From the NCBI GenBank assembly GCA_001969505.1, contig LSSK01000106.1, positions 8,905-21,966 of the forward strand: a stretch of DNA of 13,062 nucleotides, read 5' to 3'. This document shows, one piece after another, positions 1-9,565 of this stretch (position 1 is its first letter; each line of letters opens with the position of its first letter). The DNA is from Zancudomyces culisetae. Its lineage: Eukaryota > Kickxellomycota > Harpellomycetes > Harpellales > Legeriomycetaceae. A model generated the notes under the pieces. It did no database searches. It saw only the letters and a list, made by a program, of their open reading frames with translations, and was not told the DNA's origin. A program made the position numbers and the translations under genes.

Positions 1-1683
1 TTCTAATACTCTTTTAATTATAAAGTGAAATACATATTCTGTTTTTTATCTTAATCAACAGTAGTTCGCTCTCTGTATAGCCGAATCCAATCCTAGATCA
101 CCAGAAACTAATCATACTTTTCTATGCATTTGTATCTACTTTATAACATGGGTGATCCAATAAAAAAAACGTTGCGATAAAGCCAGTACCTGACCCAAAG
201 GAGCTTCTAAAATTTTCCAAAAGAAGCTCGTTGTATGATTGCCATAACTTTGAATAGCTCTAGATGAGTACAATTATCATGAAATATATGACCTAGCTTT
301 ACCACAGAGAATATCTTTAAAAGAATAGTTGGGTGCGCCTTTTATCATTTTTTTCGAATAACAAGGACCTGCAGCCGAGCCAGTCTGTGATACGTTACCA
401 ATTCTAGTTATCAGGGATGAATAGGTGTATGTTTAAGATCTGGTTTTGTTTAATTGTTATACAACTCTGTAAAATAAAGGCAAAATACACTAATCACCTC
501 AGAATATCAGTTCACCAACAATAGCATCATCAATACCCAGTGTTTTGATGCGACAATTGGTTAATGAATGGTAATTAAGTACATTATTTGGTACTACTGT
601 TTGGCGTGAAGATTGGATGCCTACCACCTACTTGATTCCATGAGGTAGTCTGTTCTTTTGAAAAAATAAAAATAAAAAAGAGTTGGTCAACACCAACAGG
701 ATTGGTTAACTATTCTCATTATATCTAGTTTTGTAGAAGCACTGGTATAATTTATCCTTGATGCTTGTATGACACGCATACAAAGCAATCCACAGATACT
801 TGCTTTTTCTATTGCAACAATAGCTGTAGTAGGTGATGGTTTTTCAATCAAGCATCCTCAATACTCGTCCTTTTTTTTGCTTAAATGAATTATAAATAAA
901 CACCACATAAATGCCGACCCAGTGAATATGCTACAAATGACCAATCTTTCCATTATATTTTTTCTTTTCTTATATTGTATTTTTTAACATTACATGGAAT
1001 CATAAATACATTATATTTGTAATGCATGAAGTCAGAACAAAGGAGTGGGCACCCAGGCTTAACAGCAACTACGTCCGATTTCAGCGCTAATCAGTTTTTT
1101 CAGGCTGAAGTTTTTGGGGGACCTAGTTTTTTATAACATCAAAACATATTTATTGGTCATAAGCTTGCTGTTCAATTACCCAACTAGCCATTCAAGCACA
1201 AAAGGCATCTAAAGGCGTTAAAAGGTTTGCAGAATGTGGTAATGGAATACTAATTTGTGCTGTTTATTTATATCATATCTATAAAGAGCAAAACGTAATA
1301 ATTTCCAAACATAATCGTCAATCAAAACTACGAAAATAACGGAAATTACAATTGCATTGCTAGAGTGTGAGTAATAGAATTATACGAAATGTTTCCTAAA
1401 TTAAAGTCTTTTACAAAATAATAGGCATATACCCATATTTAACTGCGTACATAGGAACAGGATTTTTATGGTTACGCTTGCTCTTTTCCCCCCTCTCAGC
1501 TTAAAAAAAGACTCATTCTAAATTGGACATTTTATTACAAAAAAAACTGCCTTAATCACCATTCCTCCTCCAATAAAAGCCTTTTTTGTTTGTTTTTTTC
1601 GAGATTTTACCAGTTACTTATGGTAGTGAAACACTCCAGCACCCGTTTTCTGGTTGACCAGCTACGCCTGTTTTTATTGGGAG

Positions 1684-1691
1684 TATAAAAG
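1684..1691 (+). promoter_or_regulatory. TATA-box-like element TATAAAAG
   Basis: A consensus-quality TATAAAAG lies about 600 bases before the start codon of the large regulator at 2291. If it is used, that mRNA would have a long leader that includes the pyrimidine tract and the 89-codon upstream frame. The same 11-base context, GTATAAAAGCT, recurs at 9015-9025. In such AT-rich DNA a match can arise by chance, so use as a promoter is inferred only. Confidence 0.3.
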
Positions 1692-1728
1692 CTGACCCAT
1701 TTTTAATAAGCGAATAAAGCAATATATT

Positions 1729-1746
1729 GGGGGGGGAAGGAGGAGG
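1729..1746 (+). other. G-rich run with possible G-quadruplex potential
   Basis: Eight consecutive G are followed by three GG pairs separated by one or two A, in otherwise AT-rich DNA. The four G blocks could form a two-tetrad quadruplex on the plus strand. Folding is inferred; only the base run is seen. Confidence 0.4.
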
Positions 1747-1856
1747 ACCAGAAAAAATTAAATGGAAAAATAGAATACAAGTAACGGGAATGGGAATGGG
1801 CGATATAAATATTTCACAGTATTTATCGAAGGGAGGCAATCAGCGATAAAATCTTG

Positions 1857-1905
1857 ATCATCCGTTTCTTTTTTCTCCTTCTTTTATCTTCTTTCTCCTT
1901 TTTAG
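1857..1905 (+). promoter_or_regulatory. Pyrimidine-rich tract ending in TAG
   Basis: Nearly 50 bases are almost entirely T and C and end in TTTTTAG. Tracts like this occur in yeast promoters just upstream of transcription starts. They also precede 3' splice sites, so this could be the acceptor end of a leader intron of the gene at 2291. The sequence does not decide between the two. Confidence 0.35.
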
Positions 1906-1997
1906 GATAATTACATAAAACGTAGATGCTTTACGTTATTTTACCACTTTTGCTAGAGTCAGCTTTCCACTCGATTTGGGTGCAAATAGTTTAAAGC

Positions 1998-2267
1998 ATG
2001 AACAGAATAGATAAAATGAAAATGCCAAAGTGTATACACTTTTGCACTATTGACTGTATAGTCCAAACATCACCCTCCCCCCAACCAACAACGTATATTG
2101 GCAATTATTACGGAAAAGTTTTTTTTTATCCATTAAAAACTGAAAATCCAATATTTTTTGCAACTCTCTTTCTACAAAAAAATAAGTTTAATACAGTTAA
2201 CCGTTTACTTCACAAGAAAACACATAAAAAAGGAGAAAGAAGAGAGACAGCATTGTTCGGGTTATAG
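1998..2267 (+). other. 89-codon upstream open frame, probably not a gene
   Basis: An ATG-initiated frame ends 23 bases before the ATG of the large regulator and is in a different frame from it. Its translation is Lys-rich, has no recognised domain, and contains a Cys-x3-Cys-x3-Cys run that does not fit a Zn2Cys6 cluster (Cys-x2-Cys-x6-Cys). A frame of this length can occur by chance here. If the regulator mRNA begins upstream of 1998, this would act as a long upstream ORF that reduces initiation at 2291. It could also simply be promoter sequence. Confidence 0.2.
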
Positions 2268-2290
2268 AAAGAAATGAAAGATTTCGAAAA

Positions 2291-5200
2291 ATGCCAGCCC
2301 AAAACCCCCAAAGAAAGCGAACCCTGAGGTTTGTTCATTATGTTGATCCAAGGCAACCTCCGCAATCAAACCTGCGCGAAATCGAGTATGTATGGCACCA
2401 TGCCTCAGCAGAAAGCATGAGAGAATGTATCCATGGTAGTCCTAACCCAACAACCAAAATCGATGATAATTCCCCTACTGACGATATGTTTTACAGTAAC
2501 AATGCTACCGAAAAATATGTAGAGCGACAATCAATTTTGGGAATCGATTCTCCAAATCCCAGTACAGGTTTTGTAGTAAAGGATACCAACGATAGTAGTA
2601 ATAATAATAACGATAATGATATCAATGGCATGCTGCTTCGTGGAACAGATGGTGATACATTGCCTTATCCTAAAAAATCTTTCAATATCCTATTTAGTGT
2701 ACAAGATACTGGGAGTCATCCAGGGTTTGGCAGAATGAGGCTAAAAAAAGTTCTTATTCCGCAAGCTGTACATAAGCCTTTGTCGAATATGCGCATAACA
2801 CCCGATGGCACAATACCAACACGACCCGAATATTCCAGTGGCTATTCTATGAACGCAACGCCCCAAATCTACCACAAGACTAACATCGATACCTTTAAAA
2901 GTAATGCCAATAGTATTCAGAAGTCTTTGCCTCTTTTTGCGAATAACATTATTACACACCACTCTCTTGTTAAGTCCAAGTATGCAAAACGACGCCAGTA
3001 CCGACAAAGAAAGAACAAACAAAATTTAAAATTAAACTCAATTCCAAACACATATGCAAATCCAAATCCAAATCCAAATTTTGTTTTAAATTTTAACTCA
3101 AACCAAGCCCAAAAAACCGACTATTCTTTGCACAGGATTACTCCACATTCAGAGCACCTGTGTCATGAACACACTACGAGTAGCGCTACCCAGATTGTTG
3201 AGTCAGATGAATCGCCAAATACTCTGAAAAGTGTACCCACGATAAGCTCAGCGGGTGCATATATCCCAGATCTGAATTTAAAAATGAATGCAGAACCCAC
3301 TTATTCCGGAAAAGCCGATCCCGGGCATAACACGCCTTATCAGAGAATTTCTCGGCCTACAATGTCTGAATTTTCACACAAAATCGATCATGAGTGTACT
3401 GCAGATCATGCAAATAAACGTACAGTACGCCTACATGATACTGAAAAGCCAAAATACAGCAACTATGCGTTTGAGACCGTATGTAACAAATTGGACAATA
3501 AATCTAATACTTTAGGCAACTCGGCCTCCGTTACTAGCAACAGCTCTGTGATGGGAGTCGAGATTAGCCCAAAAGAAACGTTCAGTGTTAAAAGTGCAGA
3601 AAGCACAGAAAGTGCAAATACCCTTTTCTCTAGAGACAATAATAGGAACGAGCGTGATAGAAGGGCTGTAGATCAAAGTGAAGATAGCATGCACCAAGAA
3701 GCAGAGGACATGAATGTCACTAAAAAATTACAAAGTGACATTTATAATCTGTTAAACACGGAAAGCCCTGTGAATATATGGAACAAGCTTGGAAAAGTTG
3801 ATACTAATGAAGTGAAAAGTTATGGTCCAGCTCTATCAGGTCTTTGTTCAGATGTCCTTGTAAACGCGACCAACAAATATGAGGCATCGTACCGTAAAAA
3901 TTCTTCTACCAATGCCTGTGAAACGGAAGATAAACAAATGAAGAGTGGAACCCTCTATTCGCTTTCATTTGAGAGCGATAATGAGAATGAATATGTATTT
4001 ATAAAAGACCTTGATAACGAGAAACTAAGGTTGCCAGACTATGACGCCGAAATGGATGTGAGCCTGAAAAAATACAAAGAATTGATACTTATGGCGTTAC
4101 CTCAACTGGAGCTCAGGTGCAATAATCTGTTACTACCAATTAGGACTACGCTGGCCATACAAAATATTAAAAAGAACATGATACCTAAGTATGTGTTGTA
4201 TGCGTTGGTCCTTGTATCATCAAAGTGTGTTGTCCCGCCCTATGATATTGGTTTATTGGCAGATAAGATAGAATTGATAAAAAAATCGCTTTTGAAATAC
4301 ATAGAAAGCTTTAAGAATGAATTGAAAAAGCAAAAGACTAGTAGTTCAGATAGAAAAGTGTATGATTGTAGATTTTTGAACTATATATGGTGTCTTGTGG
4401 CAGTCTGCTCCTATTATGAGCTCTGTGCTGATAGAGAAGCGTTTACAGTGTACTGTAGTAAAGCGATCGACATTTGTTTCCTTTACAAGATGCATAAAAT
4501 GGGGGTGGCTCGATGTGTCAACAAAGAAAATGACGAAAACATCTGTGCGACTTTGGATAAAAATGCCAAAGTGGACGACAATAGGACTTCCAGCAGCACG
4601 AACAAAGTTGAAAGTGAGTGTAAGAAGAATGGGATGAACGATGTCACTTCGATACTAATTGAATACAAAAGAAGGATCTGGTGGATGGTATTTCTGCGAT
4701 ACAGCGGTTTGTATAGGTATTTCGGGCTATATTCTGATAACGATCCCAGAGATGTCACAGCAGAACTGCCACAGTGTGATTGCGTGTGGAATAATAGTAT
4801 TGGAAATGGATGTCTGAATAATCAAGCGGATACTTTTGATGAGAATGCTCACAAGTCGACGCTAATGCCAACATCAACATCAGAATCAACATCAACATCA
4901 ACATCAACATCAACATCAACATCAACATCAACATCAACATCAACATCAACATCAACATCAACATCAACATCAACATCAACACCACCTAACTCTGGACTTC
5001 AAGCGAGCACCACCTTTAAAAGAACTGACACCAGTAACACCGAATTTGGGGTTTCTGGTTATAGCTTGGGGCTTAGTTCTCTGCGGATTCAAATAGACTT
5101 GCTTCTTAATGAAGTATACCATTACACTAATAAAAGAGTGATATCACAAGTAGCTACTGTGGAGGATTCAAGAAAAATGCTAGATTTGATCAAACGGGTG

Positions 5201-6364
5201 AATCATCTTTCACACGTTCTCGAAACTTTAACGGTTAACAACATTGAAAGTCTACTAGAACCTCTGGAGGATGTCAATAAAAATAATAGCCACGAAAAGA
5301 ATCCGTACAGGAATAAACACGGCGTACAGAAGCTAATTATGAGGCTTTGGACCCTTCAGTTGATGGTTAGAGAAGCAAAGCTGGTGCTCATCTTGCTCGA
5401 ACTGTATAAATTTGACAATCTCACACCAACACAGCAAGAAGTGGAAAGAATCAAGGGCTTGAAGTCGATGTGTATTGACATTTCTTTGCAAATAGTTGAG
5501 CTGTGTAAGTGGTGGTGGGCTAACGTCTCTATTACGGAATGGGATCCAAATATTAGAGCCACAATTGCGATCGCTAGTTTGGTTCTTTCGTTTGTCATAT
5601 TGATAACTGATCATCCTCTCCTACCTGATATTGCTCGCGGCTTGCTTCTTATGCTTGATATTTCTCATAACGGGGCCCGCATCTACCGCACCTTTAGCTT
5701 TACTACTAAAATGGTCAATCTTTGCTTCAACTTCTTTGTTTATCGGTTCAAACACGGCATATTTTATAATTATCCATATTCCAAATCCAACACCAGTGCC
5801 ACGTGCTCTCTCACCAAAAATGATTTGCTAGCTTGGATATTAACACCAAACGTGTTTTCTTTTGGTTCCTGGGCTTTTAAAATTTGCTTTGAGAGATATA
5901 ACATTGTCAACCGTCAGCTTTCACACGACAAGACCAACACTAGTGCCACTAGTACTAGTGTTGATACCGAGAACAGTGCTGATAAAGCCTCAAACCACAC
6001 GCAATACCCCTCTCTTCTTGATCCCACACTATTAAGCTCACAAAGTACGCCTTTTGTATGTGGACACTTCCTTCCAGAAAAGAGCTATTTGGTTTCCAGG
6101 TTTGTTGGATATCTGGAGCTATACCTCGCCTATTGCTCTCCATACGATGATGCTTTTTTTCTTTCAATCGAAAAGCTCAAACCAACGAATACCGAGTGCC
6201 CTAACTCTGATGAAACCTTCCAAAACACCAGTTACCTGGAAATAACACCTAACAATAACACCAAGCCATTCAAAATAATTGAGGTCCACAAATTTCTCAA
6301 ATCTATATGCCACTTGGATAACTGTGAAATAGAAAGCGCTATAAAATCTGTACTTAATTCATAA
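2291..6364 (+). CDS. Large fungal-specific transcription-factor-domain protein without a visible zinc cluster
   Basis: This 1357-residue protein is probably a nuclear transcription regulator. Residues 1 to about 570 are low in complexity and rich in Asn, Ser, Thr and Pro, with a basic, NLS-like stretch near 228-246 (KRRQYRQRKNK). From about 590 the sequence becomes helical and matches the middle homology region of Gal4-type regulators (fungal_trans family). It has an alanine/tyrosine helix near 713, then EYKRRIWW at 791-798, which is the characteristic Arg-Arg-x-Trp-Trp element, followed by a DVTAELP segment. A Ser-Thr repeat (about 862-897) interrupts the domain, and helical sequence resumes from about 920 to 1150. 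The usual N-terminal Zn2Cys6 cluster is absent, and I found none in any upstream frame. DNA binding may therefore be lost, supplied by a partner, or encoded in an exon I missed. The start is the first ATG of the frame after an in-frame stop at 2225. The target genes are unknown. Confidence 0.88.
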   Translation: MPAQNPQRKRTLRFVHYVDPRQPPQSNLREIEYVWHHASAESMRECIHGSPNPTTKIDDNSPTDDMFYSNNATEKYVERQSILGIDSPNPSTGFVVKDTNDSSNNNNDNDINGMLLRGTDGDTLPYPKKSFNILFSVQDTGSHPGFGRMRLKKVLIPQAVHKPLSNMRITPDGTIPTRPEYSSGYSMNATPQIYHKTNIDTFKSNANSIQKSLPLFANNIITHHSLVKSKYAKRRQYRQRKNKQNLKLNSIPNTYANPNPNPNFVLNFNSNQAQKTDYSLHRITPHSEHLCHEHTTSSATQIVESDESPNTLKSVPTISSAGAYIPDLNLKMNAEPTYSGKADPGHNTPYQRISRPTMSEFSHKIDHECTADHANKRTVRLHDTEKPKYSNYAFETVCNKLDNKSNTLGNSASVTSNSSVMGVEISPKETFSVKSAESTESANTLFSRDNNRNERDRRAVDQSEDSMHQEAEDMNVTKKLQSDIYNLLNTESPVNIWNKLGKVDTNEVKSYGPALSGLCSDVLVNATNKYEASYRKNSSTNACETEDKQMKSGTLYSLSFESDNENEYVFIKDLDNEKLRLPDYDAEMDVSLKKYKELILMALPQLELRCNNLLLPIRTTLAIQNIKKNMIPKYVLYALVLVSSKCVVPPYDIGLLADKIELIKKSLLKYIESFKNELKKQKTSSSDRKVYDCRFLNYIWCLVAVCSYYELCADREAFTVYCSKAIDICFLYKMHKMGVARCVNKENDENICATLDKNAKVDDNRTSSSTNKVESECKKNGMNDVTSILIEYKRRIWWMVFLRYSGLYRYFGLYSDNDPRDVTAELPQCDCVWNNSIGNGCLNNQADTFDENAHKSTLMPTSTSESTSTSTSTSTSTSTSTSTSTSTSTSTSTSTSTPPNSGLQASTTFKRTDTSNTEFGVSGYSLGLSSLRIQIDLLLNEVYHYTNKRVISQVATVEDSRKMLDLIKRVNHLSHVLETLTVNNIESLLEPLEDVNKNNSHEKNPYRNKHGVQKLIMRLWTLQLMVREAKLVLILLELYKFDNLTPTQQEVERIKGLKSMCIDISLQIVELCKWWWANVSITEWDPNIRATIAIASLVLSFVILITDHPLLPDIARGLLLMLDISHNGARIYRTFSFTTKMVNLCFNFFVYRFKHGIFYNYPYSKSNTSATCSLTKNDLLAWILTPNVFSFGSWAFKICFERYNIVNRQLSHDKTNTSATSTSVDTENSADKASNHTQYPSLLDPTLLSSQSTPFVCGHFLPEKSYLVSRFVGYLELYLAYCSPYDDAFFLSIEKLKPTNTECPNSDETFQNTSYLEITPNNNTKPFKIIEVHKFLKSICHLDNCEIESAIKSVLNS
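3058..3079 (+). repeat. Short AAATCC hexanucleotide repeat coding Asn-Pro
   Basis: Three AAATCC units plus a partial fourth lie in frame in the disordered N-terminal part of the large regulator and encode alternating Asn and Pro. It is a small in-frame microsatellite, the second hexanucleotide repeat in this gene. Confidence 0.7.
4871..4981 (+). repeat. TCAACA hexanucleotide microsatellite coding poly(Ser-Thr)
   Basis: Sixteen uninterrupted TCAACA units (4886-4981) follow two imperfect units broken by one GAA codon. They are in frame with the large regulator and add about 36 residues of alternating Ser and Thr between the RRIWW segment and the following helices of its middle region. Codon use is perfectly uniform, which points to recent slippage expansion rather than an old, selected Ser/Thr linker. 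On the opposite strand the repeat reads as a meaningless Met-Leu frame. Confidence 0.95.
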
Positions 6365-6530
6365 TGGCTACTAGTCCCAATGATTGTTTTGTTTTAAATA
6401 TATATTTTAATATGTGCAATACAACGCAAATGTAGATAGATATTCAAAAGAAAAGCACATCATTATTGTTCTGCATTGTAAAATAAAGCGTAATAAAGAG
6501 CCAGATAAAACAAATGAAAATATTCTATTG
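6365..6530. terminator. Shared 3' region of two convergent genes
   Basis: These 166 bases separate the stop codons of the large regulator and SEC11. They contain TA-rich stretches (around 6396-6412) and AATAAAG-like words (around 6481-6498) of the kind that act as yeast cleavage and polyadenylation signals. The exact cleavage sites cannot be read from the sequence. Confidence 0.4.
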
Positions 6531-7082
6531 CTACTCGTCTTCTTCAAACACTGCCAGTATACACATGAGAACTAGGACTACAAATTTCAATTGTGGATAA
6601 TCACTAAAATATATTGTTGCCATTCCTACATATGGAATCATCCCATACACCCTCCCAAAAATCATATCTCTGCTCAGCCACAACTGACCATCGTTATACA
6701 ATCCTCTGTCATCTACGGCGTTGTTGTCGCCTTTGGTTAATAGATATTGCTTTGTTTGGCCGTCATCCTGTTTGACATCGTGCACTTGCATCACCCTGTG
6801 TACTATTGGAATTTCTTTCCCTTCGACCCGATAAACCACTATCTCGCCAACTTCTATATTGCTACTCTTTTCCGAACCATTATACAAAAATAATACATCT
6901 CCTCTATAGAAAGCAGGCTCCATACTTCCACTGAGCACAACTACAGCTGGCGACTCGCAGTTTGTCATCACACCAATCGTTCTCCATAGCATATAAGCAG
7001 ATGTTAGGACACTTATGAATGTCAGCCCCTGCTTCAGAAAATTTCTGATTCCGTTTCTTTTGATTGATTTTACTATATCCAT
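6531..7082 (-). CDS. SEC11: Signal peptidase complex catalytic subunit SEC11
   Basis: This 183-residue serine protease of the ER signal peptidase complex cleaves signal peptides from secretory and membrane proteins on the lumenal side. An N-terminal membrane helix at about 20-40 is followed by the peptidase S26B core. SGSMEPAF carries the nucleophile Ser53. IVHRV carries His95. TKGDNN carries Asp119, with Asp125 at the position of the second conserved Asp. The ER-type family uses this Ser/His/Asp arrangement instead of the Ser/Lys pair of bacterial enzymes. A hydrophobic C-terminal segment (166-178) ends in an acidic tail. The length is slightly above that of the yeast protein (167 residues), with extra residues at the N-terminus and around 99-112. 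I see no intron. It is convergent with the regulator at 2291. The start is the first ATG in frame and gives a normal N-terminus. Confidence 0.97.
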   Translation of the reverse strand: MDIVKSIKRNGIRNFLKQGLTFISVLTSAYMLWRTIGVMTNCESPAVVVLSGSMEPAFYRGDVLFLYNGSEKSSNIEVGEIVVYRVEGKEIPIVHRVMQVHDVKQDDGQTKQYLLTKGDNNAVDDRGLYNDGQLWLSRDMIFGRVYGMIPYVGMATIYFSDYPQLKFVVLVLMCILAVFEEDE

Positions 7083-9015
7083 TCTCGAGATTGTTTGTTT
7101 GTTTTTCTGTAAGAATTGCTAAGGTGGTACTTCTTTTAATACACTGTGGTTATTTGTTTTCTTTTATGTGCGCTATTTTAATTTCAGATATACGTAAAGT
7201 TTAATTATTGGTAAACGTGCAAGGTTGTAAACAAGGCGTGCTTTTGGCTTTGTTAAATAATGGAATAGTCGTAATTTCTCGCATTTGTATGGACAATTTA
7301 TTTACAGCAAAGAGTTTAAATGCACAAATTTAGTACTTGGTGCAGAATGGTTATAAAATCGCTAGCTATACCTTATTGATATTGCACCTGGACCTCAATA
7401 AGGGGGTTGTCAGGATGATAGCCGTGAGGTGATGCTCAAAGACTTCCACAAATTTTGCTTTAAATAGAAGTGGATAAATAGATCTAGGGGGTATTAATAG
7501 AGCTTTTTATGATGTTTTTTACATGTAAAATAACCATTTTTACGAGTTTTTAGTCACCTTGTGTACAAAAAGCACAAAAGAAAGGGGTGAAACGAAAGTC
7601 TGGAATTATGAACTTATCTCCTGGAGGTCGCTATGTTGCCTTTATTACTGTCTCTTGTCACATAAAACATATGAGTATTCATTTGACATTTTAAAAATAA
7701 AGATATATCAAAGTATACGCTTTTTTTTACTGGGAAAAAGGGTTGAATTTTGTTCGCATATTTTACCTTCTGCTGAATATTTTGTGTGATGGTAAAAACA
7801 CATATTTAACATTCAAAAATGGATAGCCTTCCGCAATATTAATCGCTATTGTATCAAAGTAGATATGTACTTTGTGGTGCTACCCTTTTTTCTTTATATT
7901 TATGTTTGAGAATTTCTTTGTGTTTATTTACTTTCAGCTACAAAGCACCACACTTTAAGCCCACGGGATCTTTAAAAATATATATAGTCAAAGTATAATA
8001 CGCATAGTTCTAAAAGTGGTACAAAGTTAATAAAATAGCTTTACGCTACGCTTTGTTTAACAATCAAAATTAGTTATCTTTACACTCTCATTGCCCCGCT
8101 ATAGCCTTTTAAACAACGTTTTTTTTGTAATTTCTCACCAATGCCCATATATACGTATATATTTTATTATAGCACTTTCGCGTGACTTGTGACAATGTTT
8201 GTTATCCAAAACTACCAAAATGTAGGTGATTAAGTATGTTTAAACTAAAAAATTATTTCTTGTGTATTCCTGAGTATCTTTAATAATATAAGTATGAGTA
8301 ATTGTCAATATTGGAGGTGGTAAGGGTTGGAGCTTTTGCGTCTAAACTTCGATTCAATTTGTTTATTCAATTCTAGTAACATATATGCAAGATTTAGGAA
8401 GCAACTTTTTTTTCACTACTTAATACACATTTAGGTCTTTCAGAGGCGCATCAGCAGTCTCAGCGTGTTAGCCATTCAAATACAACCAAAATATGTAGTT
8501 ATCCTTACCACTGGTTCAAATTCTACAAATCTAGGCTTTTTTTATAGATATGGCCTCAATGGGTAAAGAAGTATAATATATAAGAGTGGGTCGGTTGGTG
8601 TGCTTTTAAACGCAGCTACAAGGTATTTGATTGTCACAGATATAGGATTATGTATTGTTTCTACTGAAATGGGGATAATAACAGGCCTTTTTATATAGTT
8701 GAATATTAAGGTGGTATATTTGAAGCTCCGTTATATATTACGCAATAGAGAAAATTGGCACTATCACCTAACAGGTTTTAAAATACCAATTTATAAATTA
8801 AGGGTGTATGATTCGACAAGGTTTTGGCTGGAGGGAAATTAACCTATACAGTAGATCGAATATAAACAAAAGCTGGCATTTATCTTGGGTCAAACAACTA
8901 CTGGGAATTTGATGAAAAAATGCGAGAAACAGTCGGGAAGTTGTAATAGCAATATAGGTGAATCAAATAGCATTTTCTCAATGCCCGAATTTATTAAATT
9001 AGTATCTTAGTTTGG

Positions 9016-9023
9016 TATAAAAG
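9016..9023 (+). promoter_or_regulatory. TATA-box-like element TATAAAAG
   Basis: A perfect TATAAAAG stands about 47 bases before the first of a cluster of ATG codons (9063, 9073, 9083) and 100 bases before an intron-like segment. It shares the 11-mer GTATAAAAGCT with the element at 1683-1693. It may drive a short, unidentified transcript; chance is a real alternative. Confidence 0.3.
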
Positions 9024-9115
9024 CTCAATTAGGTGTAGTGTAAATATCAGGGATTAAATTAAATGCGGATAAATGAAAAAAAATGGATAAATCGGCAGAC
9101 ACAAATTTTTGGGTT

Positions 9116-9247
9116 GTGAGTATGGAGCTCAAAAACAGTTCTGCAATTACAAAATCAAAAGCTGTGAGAGATCCAGTCCTGGAAATCACAACTTTTTCTT
9201 TTCTTTTTTTTTGAATCTGGGCCAATATCTCTACATACTAAATTCAG
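9116..9247 (+). other. Intron-like segment: GTGAGT donor, TACTAA branch site, CAG acceptor
   Basis: GTGAGTATG at 9116 could be a donor. A T-rich tract at 9190-9212, TACTAA at 9236-9241 and CAG at 9245-9247 together form a full yeast-type 3' intron end. The implied length of 132 bases is within the range of the introns supported elsewhere in the window. The flanking frames are very short (joined peptides of under 20 residues), so if it is spliced the transcript is probably noncoding or I have the wrong exon partners. Confidence 0.25.
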
Positions 9248-9432
9248 CTAAATTAATGCCTGAAATGTTAGGCTGAGAAACTAAAATTTATCTAAATTCA
9301 TCAACATCACAACTATAGTAACAAATGGGTTTGAGAGTCGTGCTATATATGACTTCCAAATTGGAACAAGTATATACCTGAATAGTTAAGTACAATTCCA
9401 ACCACAAACAAGTTGCACGAAAAACAAAAAGA

Positions 9433-9456
9433 GTAAAAAAGTAAAAAAGTAAAAAA
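9433..9456 (+). repeat. Three tandem GTAAAAAA units
   Basis: Three exact 8-base units are followed by more A-rich sequence up to about 9466. The tract is poly(dA)-like and lies about 400 bases upstream of the acylated-protein gene, where such tracts commonly exclude nucleosomes from promoters. Function is inferred. Confidence 0.6.
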
Positions 9457-9565
9457 GAAAATAAAAGGGTACGCTTTTAGTAACGCTATCTATGAGAGGC
9501 TTTTCAAAACTCTCAAGGGTATTTACGTCAAGTATTAGCTTGAATTAAATAATTTATTTTATATA

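Larger units (their letters stand above)
1..2290. other. Gene-poor region upstream of the large regulator gene
   Basis: This is 2.3 kb of AT-rich sequence without a reading frame I can defend as a gene. On the minus strand between 953 and 136 there are several 40-60 codon open frames, but at this base composition a few per kilobase per strand are expected by chance and none resembles a protein I recognise. I saw no tRNA-like T-loop and no rRNA. The visible elements are a TATA-like box (1684), a G-rich run (1729-1746), a pyrimidine tract (1857-1905) and an upstream frame (1998-2267). Because the MOB4 gene in this window is split into exons of 96-185 bases, a short multi-exon gene here could be missed by eye. 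Confidence 0.6.

Noticed and set aside
4755-4985. Minus-strand Met-Leu repeat frame
   Set aside because: It is the complement of the TCAACA microsatellite inside the regulator gene; its length is only a product of the repeat.
7559-7789. 76-codon plus-strand frame
   Set aside because: It opens at TTG, has no domain, and its length is expected by chance in this region.
7873-7952. 9-bp inverted repeat TGTGGTGCT/AGCACCACA
   Set aside because: With a 62-base spacer, repeats of this size are expected several times by chance in a window this long.
8505-8535. tRNA T-loop-like word GGTTCAAATTC
   Set aside because: The base expected to be C61 is T and the flanks cannot pair as a T-stem; no D-arm or acceptor stem was found.
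9083-9214. 43-codon ATG-started frame (MDKSADTNFW...)
   Set aside because: The length is within chance for this composition, the end is a poly-T tract coding Phe, and it overlaps an intron-like segment. No family is recognised.
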